Of a stretch of 64,000 nucleotides of DNA, positions 54,374 to 64,000 are shown in pieces. A program made the position numbers and the translations under genes. Source of the DNA: Aradus depressus. Its lineage: Eukaryota > Arthropoda > Insecta > Hemiptera > Aradidae. A model generated the notes under the pieces. That model saw only the letters and a program-made list of their open reading frames with translations, did not search any database and had not been told where the DNA came from. Location: NCBI GenBank assembly GCA_963662175.1, contig OY759217.1, positions 13,704,562 to 13,768,561 on the forward strand, given 5' to 3'. How positions within the stretch are numbered: the first letter of the stretch is position 1; each line of letters begins with the position of its first letter.

Positions 54374-55798
54374 GTTAATAAGATCCAATTTTTACGGATA
54401 CATTCCGATGATGTTCCTCTGGAAGATGACCCCGACTTAAGCTCGACCTCCCTGCTCCACGAGCTGATCGACGAGACTCCAGAGTCTTCCTTCCTCCGCC
54501 TCTCCCTCGATGAGAAGAAAAAGAGCAGGGAAACAGCCTTCGGACTCTCATTCTTCAGTGAACGCTCTGGAAAAGGCTTGGAAATATCAATGGAAGCCGG
54601 GGGTTCGAGAATGTTTGAAGCTCAAGCCATTCCCGTTCAGTCTGAATCTATACGGATGCGTCGGAGAAAACGAGCAGCTTCCCTCAGGCCTTTTTATGGC
54701 AGCTTTCGAATGCCGCTAATGTCCAAGCTAGGCTTGTCAGGGGCAGAGGAGGAGAATCTGAATAAAGACAGTAATCCTGCTGGCTATGTCCGACAATTGT
54801 TGAAATATATGGATGAAAACCCTGCTGCCCCAAGCGACAAACACCCTGTTTTCAGACGTTCTTCTGTTTTAATACACAAAAGTAGGTTAGCGAAACAGAA
54901 AGAAGATCAAGAAACGGAAGAGGAAGAAGAAGAGAAAGAACAGGAAGAAGAGGAGGAAGACGAAGATGAGGATGATTTTCAGCCAGACTTGTACACTCCA
55001 TATACGGAAGAAGAGAGATCAAATTTAGAAAAATTTATGAATGAAGACAAATTATCAACTTTTGTACCCTTTGGTAAACTTGAATATTTGAGTGGAGAAA
55101 AAGGAAAAGAGAGAGGACCTCGTGAGAGCGAAGGCAATCTGATGCCGTCTACAGTCGTAGAGAAGACACGAAAACCTTCATTTGACGACTACTACAGCGG
55201 ATCCTACTTCAATGATCAGCGAATATTGCCCTCAGAAGGTATGGGAGCCGACAGAACAGGACTTTGGGACCGAGAAATTTCCGATCCATTACACCTTGCG
55301 GGGACGACGAGTATAGGAATAGACAAGGTCCTTCCAACACCGCGCCAGGGGGAAACTATCAGCGATTCTCCAGAAGGACACACTCCAGTGCCGAGTACAC
55401 TCACATCTCTCGACGACTTTATCAACTCAGGTGAATTGGAGAAACTCCTTCCCATGGATGAATCCAAAAGATCAGGAGAAATTGACAAAGCTCTACAATT
55501 GCATACATTAGACTCTTTGGAAGATTTGATAAAGAAAGAAGGAGCCGTTCGGGGTCCAAGAGAGAAAATGATGTCATCTGTAGACAGTTTGGCAAAAGGA
55601 CAGAGCAGTAAGACAAAGGGACCAAAATCTGCCATTAGTTTGAATGAGAGTAGCAAATCTGTTTTTTCTCGAAAGAAGAAATTAACATTTGAGGAATCAA
55701 AGCCTGTAACAGTATTCTACCCAGAAATGGAGACTCCACCCCCTGAAGAGAACACAGAATCCACAGCCACAGACTCAAGTCCTAAAGACAGTGAGTAG
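54374..55798 (+). CDS. Main exon of an acidic, probably disordered protein
   Basis: 1425 bp, acceptor TTGGTTACAG, stop TAG at 55796. With the 19 codons of the first exon the protein has 493 residues. No signal peptide, membrane segment or enzyme motif. Visible parts: charged N-terminal helices (LLHELIDETPESSFLRLSLD, ~40-60), a basic cluster RMRRRKR (~113-119) suitable as a nuclear or basophilic-kinase site, a long acidic run (~199-219, mostly E then D), and several similar short helices (SLDDFINSGELEKLLPM, SLEDLIKKEG) between Ser/Thr/Pro-rich linkers. Codon use is more GC-balanced than the surroundings, in keeping with a real gene. The frame starting at 54335 includes intron bases and should not be used. 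I do not recognise the family. Confidence 0.8.
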   Translation, partial: VNKIQFLRIHSDDVPLEDDPDLSSTSLLHELIDETPESSFLRLSLDEKKKSRETAFGLSFFSERSGKGLEISMEAGGSRMFEAQAIPVQSESIRMRRRKRAASLRPFYGSFRMPLMSKLGLSGAEEENLNKDSNPAGYVRQLLKYMDENPAAPSDKHPVFRRSSVLIHKSRLAKQKEDQETEEEEEEKEQEEEEEDEDEDDFQPDLYTPYTEEERSNLEKFMNEDKLSTFVPFGKLEYLSGEKGKERGPRESEGNLMPSTVVEKTRKPSFDDYYSGSYFNDQRILPSEGMGADRTGLWDREISDPLHLAGTTSIGIDKVLPTPRQGETISDSPEGHTPVPSTLTSLDDFINSGELEKLLPMDESKRSGEIDKALQLHTLDSLEDLIKKEGAVRGPREKMMSSVDSLAKGQSSKTKGPKSAISLNESSKSVFSRKKKLTFEESKPVTVFYPEMETPPPEENTESTATDSSPKDSE

Positions 55799-55826
55799 TT
55801 CCCATTTGGAAGAACACGTATAAAGA

Positions 55827-55836
55827 AACAATAAAA
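55827..55836 (+). terminator. Polyadenylation signal of the acidic-protein gene
   Basis: ACAATAAAAT about 35 bp after the stop codon. Confidence 0.6.
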
Positions 55837-56009
55837 TATTTCCAAGTGAGGTAGCACTTATTTATTACGTTTCGATGTGACCCATACTCTGTATTCTCAG
55901 TCCCATACTACGAAAAAATACTACAAGCGAGTTGAACCCACCCTCCGACGGATTTTACGAAAATTTATTTTTTTACATATGAAATTCTGGGTCAAATTCA
56001 TTACATCAG

Positions 56010-56500
56010 CAGTTATTAGAAACCTTATCTGAGAGGTAAAATGAACTTAAGCGCGCCGTCCTTCGGATGGGGCGTTAAACTATGGTTCCGAGCCTGTACG
56101 ATGTCAGATACACTTTAAAGACCCCTTCCCTAGGTGAATACAAATTTAGGGCTTCCATAGTAGAATCGGGCTCATGTCCCCTCGAAGAACGAAAGAGCGC
56201 TCTGGTAGAAAGCGATATGATGTATAGTTAGTTATTATGGACTCATCCCTAGGCTTTAACTAATTGTAAGTGTTCATATCGCTTACTACCAGAGCGCTCT
56301 TTCGTTCTTCGGGGGGGATATGAGCCCGATTCTACTATGGAAGTCCTAAATTTGTATTCACCTAGGGAAGGGTTTTTTAAAGAGTACCTGACTTCGTACA
56401 GGCTCGGCACCATCGTTTAACGCCCCATCCGAAGGACGGAGTGCTTAAGTTTATTTTACCTCTCAGATAAGGTCTCTAATAACTGCTGATGTAATGAATG
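56010..56500. repeat. Head-to-head SINE palindrome (~470 bp)
   Basis: A plus-strand SINE part (about 56025-56225) and a minus-strand SINE part (about 56232-56475) mirror each other, and the mirror continues into the flanks (CATTACATCAGCAGTTATTAGA / TCTAATAACTGCTGATGTAATG). The palindrome therefore includes non-SINE sequence and is a duplication-inversion, not two independent insertions. No tRNA head in either half. Confidence 0.88.
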
Positions 56501-57302
56501 TGTCACAGAAACTCATATGTAAAAAAATAATTTTTAGTAAAATCAAAAATAGTATTTTTGTGTCGATACATTCACTGTATCGGGATTTCACAAACATTCA
56601 CAAACAAAGTTTTATACCAGATACCACCTTCAATTCACACTTCCACTCGTGACATTATAAGCCCCTGAAGAAGGAAATAGTTTCCGAAACGTTGACGAAA
56701 CACTGAGTTTTTTATATACACTACATGAAACTTGACTTTCCTTAACATTCTAAAGATATAGTCTATCAATCGTTATATACCCAAAAAGAAAGGATATATA
56801 TTTTTTTTTATTTTTCAAATCAGAAACACATGCAATTTTGGAGGAAACCCAGCATTTCTGTTCGATCACATAACATTCCATATTTGTTGATAAAAGCTTC
56901 TATCACGGGCGCAATCATTTCGCACATGCCCCCTCCCCCTTCAATTTGCTTATCATGTATAGATAATAAATAATAGGTATAGACAATAAATAATAAAAAT
57001 ACGTATATACAAATGTTATATTATAATTTGAAGATATAATTTAAAACGAAACGCTGAACATTTTTCACTACGTACGAATGGTACTGCTTTTTCACCTGCA
57101 AAATTAATTTTTATTTAGTTATAATGTTGGTACATAATAAATAACGTAATTAATTAAAATAAGGTAATAATTATTAATAATCACTACCCAATTCATATCG
57201 CTATAGTTTTACCCAATTATGCCTATCTATAATAACCCAACATCGCACCATAATCGTTGGTAACAAACCACATTTCGTCATTTACGTTCAGAAAATGATC
57301 AA
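56501..57302 (+). other. AT-rich; contains one Penelope-type motif
   Basis: CTGAAGA (56665-56671), GGAAATAGTTTCC stem, GAAAC (56686-56690), then GTTGACG. Otherwise nothing recognised up to the Helitron start. Confidence 0.5.
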
Positions 57303-57379
57303 TCTATATAAATAAAGCTGAAACGGGGTTTGTGGGTTTGTTTGTGGGTTTGTATGTATGTTTGTTCCAGCATCACGCC

Positions 57380-60300
57380 CAAACGGCTGGACGGATCTTC
57401 ATGAAACTTCACATGTAGCATTCTTTTGAGCCCGATTGAATAATAGGCTTTGTGGCGTCCCAAAATTTTGAACGGTAGGGGGGGTTATAAGGGGGGCCTA
57501 AGTATATAAATAGTCCTACCTCATTAACGGTTGGTCGGATTGTCACGAAATTTCACATGTAGTATTCTTAAAGGCCAAATTGAAAAATATTGTGTGTGGC
57601 GTCCCAAAATTTTAAATGGGAGGGGGGGTTGTGGGCGTAGGCCTAAATATAAAGATAGTGATAGATCTTTAACGGTTGATCGTATTGTCATTAAATTTCA
57701 CATGTAGTATTCTTAAAGGCCAAATAGAAAAATAAGGTGTGTGGCGTCCCAAAATTTTAAATGGGAGGGGGGTTGAGGGGGGGGGCCTAAGTATAAATAT
57801 AGAGCTAGCTCATTAACGGTTGGTCGCATTGTCACGAAGTTTCACATGTAGTATTCCTGAAGACCAAATAAAAAAAATAGGTGTGTGGCGACCCAAAGTT
57901 TTGAACGGGAGGGGGGGTTGAGGGGGGGGGGGCTAAGTATAAATATAGAGCTAGCTCATTAACGGTTGGTCGCATTGTCACGAAGTTTCACATGTAGTAT
58001 TCCTGAAGGCCAAATAGAAAAATAGGCGGTGTGACGGGTCAAAATTTTGTACGGGAGGGGGGGTAGTGGGGGGGGGGGGGGGGGCTAAGTATAAATATAG
58101 AGCTAGCTCATTAACGGTTGGTCGCATTGTCACGAAGTTTCACATGTAGTATTGCTGAAGGCCAAATAGAAAAATAGGCGGTGTGACGGGTCAAAATTTT
58201 GTACGGGAGGGGGGGTAGTGGGGGGGGGGGGGGATAAGTATAAATATAGAGCTAGTTCATTAACGGTTGATCGTATTGTCACGAAATTTCCCATGTAGTA
58301 TTCCTGAAGGCCAAATAAAAAAAAAAGGTGTGTGGCGACCCAAAGTTTTGAACGGGAGGGAGGGTTGAGGGGGGGGGGGGGGGGGCTAAGTATAAATATA
58401 GAGCTAGCTCATTAACGGTTAATCGTATTGTCACGAAGTTTCACATGTAGTAAAAAAAAAAGGTGTGTGGCGACCCAAAGTTTTGAACGGGAGGGGGGGT
58501 TGTGGGGGGGGGGGGGGGGGGGGCTAAGTATAAATATAGTGGTAGCTCATTAACGGTTGGTCGCATTGTCAGGAAGTTTCACATGTAGTATTCCTGAAGA
58601 CCAAATAAAAAAAAAAGGTGTGTGGCGACCCAAAGTTTTGAACGGGAGGGAGGGTTGAGGGGGGGGGGGGGGGGCTAAGTATAAATATAGAGCTAGCTCA
58701 TTAACGGTTGATCGTATTGTCACGAAATTTCACATGTAGTATTCCTGAAGGCCAAATAGAAAAAAAAGGTGTGTGGCGACCCAAAGTTTTGAACGGGAGG
58801 GAGGGTTGAGGGGGAGGGGGGGGGGCTAAGTATAAATATAGAGCTAGCTCATTAACGGTTGGTCGCATTGTCACGAAGTTTCACATGTAGTATTCCTGAA
58901 GGCCAAATAGAAAAATAGGCGGTGTGACGGGTCAAAATTTTGTACGGGAGGGGGGGTAGTGGGGGGGGGGGGGGCTAAGTATAAATATAGAGCTAGCTCA
59001 TTAACGGTTGGTCGCATTGTCACGAAGTTTCACATGTAGTATTGCTGAAAGCCAAATAGAAAAATAGGCGGTGTGACGGGTCAAAATTTTGAACGGGAGG
59101 GGGGGGGGGGCGCTAAATATAAATATAGAGCTAGCTCATTAACGGTTGATCGTATTGTCACGAAATTTCCCATGTAGTATTCCTGAAGGCCAAATAGAAA
59201 AATAGGCGGTGTGACGGCTCAAAATTTTGAACGGGAGGGGGGGGTGGGAGCTAAATATAAATATAGAGCTAGCTCATTAACGGTTGATCGTATTGTCACG
59301 AAATTTCCCATGTAGTATTCCTGAAGGCCAAATAAAAAAATAAGGTGTGTGGCGTCCCAAAGTTTTGAACGGGAGGGGGGGTGGTGGGGGGGGGGGGGGG
59401 GGCTAAGTATAAATATAGAGCTAGCTCATTAACGGTTGATCGTATTGTCACGAAATTTCCCATGTAGTATTCCTGAAGGCCAAATAAAAAAATAAGGTGT
59501 GTGGCGTCCCAAAGTTTTGAACGGGAGGGGGGGTTGAGGGGGGGGCCTAAGTATAAATATAGAGCAAGCTCATTAACGGTTGATCGTATTGTCACGAAGT
59601 TTCACATGTAGTAAAAAAAAAAGGTGTGTGGCGACCCAAAATTTTGAACGGGAGGGGGGGTTGTGGGGGGGGGGGGGGGGCTAAGTATAAATATTGAGCT
59701 AGCTCATTAACGGTTGGTCGCATTGTCACGAAGTTTCAGATGTAGTATTCCTGAAGACCAAATAAAAAAAAAAGGTGTGTGGCGACCCAAAGTTTTGAAC
59801 GGGAGGGAGGGTTGAGGGGGGGGGGGGGGGGCTAAGTATAAATATAGAGCTAGCTCATTAACGGTTGATCGTATTGTCACGAAATTTCACATGTAGTATT
59901 CCTGAAGGCCAAATAGAAAAAAAAGGTGTGTGGCGACCCAAGGTTTTGAACGGGAGGGAGGGTTGAGGGGGGGGGGGGGCTAAGTATAAATATAGAGCTA
60001 GCTCATTAACGGTTGGTCGCATTGTCACGAAGTTTCACATGTAGTATTCCTGAAGACCAAATAAAAAAAAAAGGTGTGTGGCGACCCAAAGTTTTGAACG
60101 GGAGGGAGGGCTGAGGGGGGGGGGGGGGGGGCTAAGTATAAATATAGAGCTAGCTCATTAACGGTTGGTCGCATTGTCACGAAGTTTCACATGTAGTATT
60201 CCTGAAGACCAAATAAAAAAAAAAGGTGTGTGGCGACCCAAAGTTTTGAACGGGAGGGAGGGTTGAGGGGGGGGGGGGGGGCTAAGTATAAATATAGAGC

Positions 60301-62515
60301 TAGCTCGTTAACGGTTGATCGTATTGTCACGAAATTTCCCATGTAGTATTCCTGAAGGCCAAATAGAAAAATAGGCGGTGTGACGGCTCAAAATTTTGAA
60401 CGGGAGGGGGGTGGTGGGGGGGGGGCGCTAAATATAAATATAGAGCTAGCTCATTAACGGTTAATCGTATTGTCACGAAATTTCCCATGTAGTATTCCTG
60501 AAGGCCAAATAGAAAAATAGGCGGTGTGACGGGTCAAAATTTTGTACGGGAGGGGGGGTAGTGGGGGGGGGGGGATAAGTATAAATATAGAGCTAGCTCA
60601 TTAACGGTTGATCGTATTGTCACGAAATTTCACATGTAGTATTCCTGAAGGCCAAATAGAAAAAAAAGGTGTGTGGCGACCCAAAGTTTTGAACGGGAGG
60701 GAGGGTTGAGGGGGAGGGGGGGGCTAAGTATAAATATAGAGCTAGCTCATTAACGGTTGGTCGCATTGTCACGAAGTTTCACATGTAGTATTCCTGAAGA
60801 CCAAATAAAAAAAAAAGGTGTGTGGCGACCCAATGTTTTGAACGGGAGGGAGGGTTGAGGGGGGGGGGGGGGGGCTAAGTATAAATATAGAGCTAGCTCA
60901 TTAACGGTTGGTCGCATTGTCACGAAGTTTCACATGTAGTATTCCTGAAGGCCAAATAGAAAAATAGGCGGTGTGACGGGTCAAAATTTTGTACGGGAGG
61001 GGGGGTAGTGGGGGGGGGGGGCTAAGTATAAATATAGAGCTAGCTCATTAACGGTTGGTCGCATTGTCACGAAGTTTCACATGTAGTATTGCTGAAAGCC
61101 AAATAGAAAAATAGGCGGTGTGACGGGTCAAAATTTTGAACGGGAGGGGGGGGGGCGCTAAATATAAATATAGAGCTAGCTCATTAACGGTTGATCGTAT
61201 TGTCACGAAATTTCCCATGTAGTATTCCTGAAGGCCAAATAGAAAAATAGGCGGTGTGACGGCTCAAAATTTTGAACGGGAGGGGGGGTGGTGGGGGGGG
61301 GGAGCTAAATATAAATATAGAGCTAGCTCATTAACGGTTGATCGTATTGTCACGAAATTTCCCATGTAGTATTCCTGAAGGCCAAATAAAAAAATAAGGT
61401 GTGTGGCGTCCCAAAGTTTTGAACGGGAGGGGGGGTGGTTGGGGGGGGGGGGGGGCTAAGTATAAATATAGAGCTAGCTCATTAACGGTTGATCGTATTG
61501 TCACGAAATTTCCCATGTAGTATTCCTGAAGGCCAAATAGAAAAATAGGCGGTGTGACGGCTCAAAATTTTGAACGGGAGGGGGGTGGTGGGGGGGGGGC
61601 GCTAAATATAAATATAGAGCTAGCTCATTAACGGTTAATCGTATTGTCACGAAATTTCCCATGTAGTATTCCTGAAGGCCAAATAGAAAAATAGGCGGTG
61701 TGACGGCTCAAAATTTTGAACGGGAGAGGGGGTGGTGGGGGGGGGGGGGCGCTAAATATAAATATAGAGCTAGCTCATTAACGGTTGATCGTATTGTCAC
61801 GAAATTTCCCATGTAGTATTCCTGAAGGCCAAATAAAAAAATAAGGTGTGTGGCGTCCCAAAGTTTTGAACGGGAGGGGGGGTTGAGGGGGGGCCTAAGT
61901 ATAAATATAGAGCAAGCTCATTAACGGTTGATCGTATTGTCACGAAGTAAAAAAAGGTGTAAAGTAAAAAAAAAAAGGTGTGTGGCGACCCAAAGTTTTG
62001 AACGGGAGAGGGGGTTGTGGGGGGGGGGGGGGGGGGCTAAGTATAAATATAGTGGTAGCTCATTAAGGGTTGGTCGTATTGTCATGGAATTTCACATGTA
62101 GTATTCTTAAAAGCCAAATAGAATTATAGGGTGTATAAGTCACAAAATTTTGAACGGGAGGATGGATTGATGGGGGCCTAAGTATAAGTATAGTGATAAG
62201 TCATTAACGGATGATCGGATTGTCACGAAATTTCACATGTAGTATTCATAAAGGCCAAATAGAAAAATAGGGTGTTTGACATCAAAAAATTGTGAACGGG
62301 AGGGGGGTTATGGGGGTAGGCCTAAATTTGAAGATAGTGATAGGTCATTAACGGATGATTGGATTGTCATGGAATTTCACATGTAGTATTCTTGATGGCC
62401 AATTAGAAAAAAACACAATGTGACATCTTAAAAATTCGGGAGGGGGGGGGGGGGCTAAGCATAAAAATAATGCTGAATGATTAAAGGGCAATCGGATTGT
62501 CATGAATTTCACATG
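57380..62515 (+). repeat. 165-bp tandem array with phased G tracts, ~31 units
   Basis: Each unit holds ATAAATATAGAGCTAGCTCA, TTAACGGTTGATCGTATTGT, CACGAARTTTCMCATGTAGT, ATTCCTGAAGGCCAAATA, a GTGTGGCGACCC or GTGTGACGG variant, TTTTGAACGGGAGGG and a G run of up to ~20. Two unit types (GTGTGGCGACCC with AAAAAAAAAGG; GGCGGTGTGACGG) are interspersed in blocks, showing unequal exchange. The first three and last three units are most diverged. The G runs can form quadruplexes on the plus strand. Confidence 0.95.
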
Positions 62516-63490
62516 TAGTAGTAGTAACTATGTATTCGCTGTGGGGTTCACTGTTGCAAGACATTTACTAGCTGTGATGCCCAGTGTTCCTAACTATGTA
62601 GTATCTGTGGGGTCCGCTGTTACAAAACACTTACTAGCTGTGTTGCCCAGCGTTCCGAACTTCGTACTAGCTGTGGGGTCCGCTGTTGCAAGGCACATAC
62701 TAGCTGTGATGCCCAGTGTTCCTAACTATGTAGTATCTGTGGGGTCCGCTGTTACAAAATACTTACTAGTTGTGTTGCCCAGCGTTCCGAACTTCGTACT
62801 AGCTGTGGGGTCCGCTGTTGCAAGGCACATACTAGATGTGGTGCCCAGGGTTCCTAACTTCGTACTAGCTGTGGTGTCCGCTGTTGCAAGGCACAAACTA
62901 GATGTGGTGCTCAGCGTTCCTAACTTCGTACTAGCTGTGGGGTCCGCTGTTGCAAGGCACATACTATATGTGGTGCCCAGGGTTCCTAACTTCGTACTAG
63001 CTGTGGTGTCCGCTGTTGCAAGGCACATACTAGATGTGGTGCTCAGCGTTCCTAACTTCGTACTAGCTGTGGGGTCCGCTGTTGCAAGGCACATACTAGA
63101 TGTGGTGCTCAGCGTTCCTAACTTTGTACTAGCTGTGGGGTCCGCTGTTGAAAGGCACATACTAGCTATGGTGCTCAGCGTTCCTAGCTTCGTACTAGCT
63201 GTGGGGTCCGGTGTTGCAAGGCACTTACTAGCTGTGTTGCCCAGTGGTTCTAACTACGTACTAGCTGTGGGGTCCGCTGATGCAAAACACATACTAGATG
63301 AGATGCCCAGTGGTTCTAACTACGTACTAGCTGTGGGGTCCGCTGATGCAAGGCACTTACTAGCTGTGGTCACAAACGTTCTTAAGTACGCACTGGCTAG
63401 GATGTCCAGCGATGCTAAGTATTCACTAGCTGCGGTTTCCGCCGTTGAAAGGCGCATACTAGCTGTGGTGCCCAAGGGTCCTAAAAACTT
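62516..63490 (+). repeat. 66-bp tandem array (33-bp half units), open in two frames
   Basis: Units read VPNFVLAVGSAVARHILDVV-like peptides (22 residues). Two 33-bp halves are related (TACTAGCTGTGGGGTCCGCT against TACTAGATGTGGTGCCCAGC). A 334-codon frame (62502-63506) and an opposite 144-codon frame (62726-63160) remain open only because the unit length is a multiple of three. No start-site or splice support; I do not call a protein. Confidence 0.92.
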
Positions 63491-63649
63491 ATTAGCGTTA
63501 CTATAGCTGAAGGACTATAAGCCTTATTCCGTATGAATAATTGAAAATTATAGCATCACGAATGTACTGTCGAAAAATTGAATAGACTTATAGGAGATAT
63601 TGGGAGTAAAGTCAAAGTTCCCCTGGCAACGCCGGGTATTACTGCTAGT

Positions 63650-64000
63650 GTGAAGAATAAAACAGACGCTTACGCTCATGAGAAGGCGAGATATTTGTTT
63701 TTCAAAAATCTTTACCCCATTCTTTTACCCAACGCCGCGGATTCTTATGTTTTGTACTCGACCTTCTATAACTTTCAAACGGTGGTTAATATTTTTTTTA
63801 GATGTGCACAAAAATAGTTCTTGTAAAAATAAAGATTATATTCGTTAAATAGCAATATCAAAGTACTGAAAGGGGGAAAATATAGGGAACGAAATTCCGG
63901 AAATTCAGATATATATAGCAAGTATATAGATCGTTTTCTTTAAAAATTCTCTTACATTCGTTAGAAACCAATTTATGGCGTTCACAATATATGCAAATCG
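63650..64000. other. Sequence right of the Helitron, no supported gene
   Basis: A 79-codon frame (63578-63817) crosses the Helitron end and so cannot be an old gene as it stands. Confidence 0.55.

Larger units (their letters stand above)
57303..63648 (+). mobile_element. Giant Helitron-like element, non-autonomous, array-filled
   Basis: The 5' end is TCTATATAAATAAAGCTG. The 3' end is a GC hairpin (CCC-T-GGC AAC GCC-GGG at about 63620-63636) followed by TATTACTG and CTAG, with A on the left and T on the right, as for Helitron insertion between A and T. No Rep/helicase gene is present. The interior consists of ~31 copies of a 165-bp unit that is itself derived from the Helitron's 5' region, then ~14 copies of a 66-bp unit. 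6.3 kb is unusually large for a non-autonomous Helitron. Confidence 0.75.

Noticed and set aside
59296..61516. Open frames in the 165-bp array (YLGPPLNPPSRS, YLAPPPPP types)
   Set aside because: They are read through G/C homopolymers of the array; repeat artefacts.
57303..63648. CRISPR-like array
   Set aside because: Eukaryotic context, unit 165 bp, no unique spacers; units differ gradually as in a minisatellite.
63578..63817. 79-codon frame MNRLIGDIGSKVKV...
   Set aside because: It begins inside the Helitron 3' end and continues outside it; no homology or splice evidence.

Overview
This window is AT-rich, transposon-dense nuclear DNA from an arthropod, most likely an insect; the species is not identifiable from what I can read. 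The signs are spliced genes with GT-AG introns, an insect-type errantivirus envelope relic, Penelope-like, R1-like and Jockey-like retroelements, a Helitron, Harbinger and piggyBac relics, and a tRNA-derived SINE family whose 3' tail is (CCTAA)n, the complement of the insect telomere unit TTAGG. I see no rRNA, CRISPR array or functional tRNA gene. Most open reading frames here are by-products of repeats.

Host genes are few. (1) On the minus strand lie two duplicated copies of a secreted cysteine-rich gene resembling the arthropod DUF4773 family. Copy A has a signal-peptide exon at 35261-35384, a core exon at 29759-29851 and a terminal exon at 28290-28882. Copy B has a signal-peptide exon at 23762-23852 and a core exon at 13291-13392; its last exon was not found. 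All exon junctions are phase 1 and mutually compatible, and the promoter-proximal 115 bp and intron borders are also duplicated. (2) On the plus strand a two-exon gene (52519-52575 joined to 54374-55798) encodes a 493-residue acidic, probably disordered protein that I do not recognise.

Layout. 1-7586: an LTR retrotransposon (LTRs 2932-3431 and 7087-7586, lysine-tRNA primer site, broken gag, no pol) preceded by two tandem 1465-bp deletion derivatives of itself. 8374-9600: pieces of relatives. 9.7-10.5 kb: a 61-bp minisatellite. 11.7-13.1 and 26.1-27.4 kb: two copies of an unclassified 1.3-kb repeat. 14.4-17.35 kb: SINE, Jockey-like LINE, SINE, 35-bp satellite. 18.9-21.7 kb: envelope relic split by a non-autonomous piggyBac-like element, which itself carries a Penelope-type hairpin. 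24 kb: R1-like LINE piece. 30.0-30.6 kb: 24-bp array. 32.2-32.9 kb: 83-bp array. 35.6-36.5 kb: GC-rich TIR element. 37.2-37.7 kb: seven identical 70-bp units. 38.2-39.1 kb: Penelope-like element with GIY-YIG endonuclease. 39.7-52.3 kb: many SINEs, LINE tails, large palindromes and a Harbinger derivative. 52.7-53.6 kb: a TIR transposon inside the intron of the acidic-protein gene. 57.3-63.65 kb: a giant Helitron-like element made mainly of a 165-bp G-rich array and a 66-bp array.

The strongest candidates for something new are: the repeated occurrence of hammerhead-ribozyme-like cores and very large palindromes around Penelope-derived repeats; the Helitron with about 31 phased G-tract units; the LTR-element tandem array; and the duplicated DUF4773-like gene.
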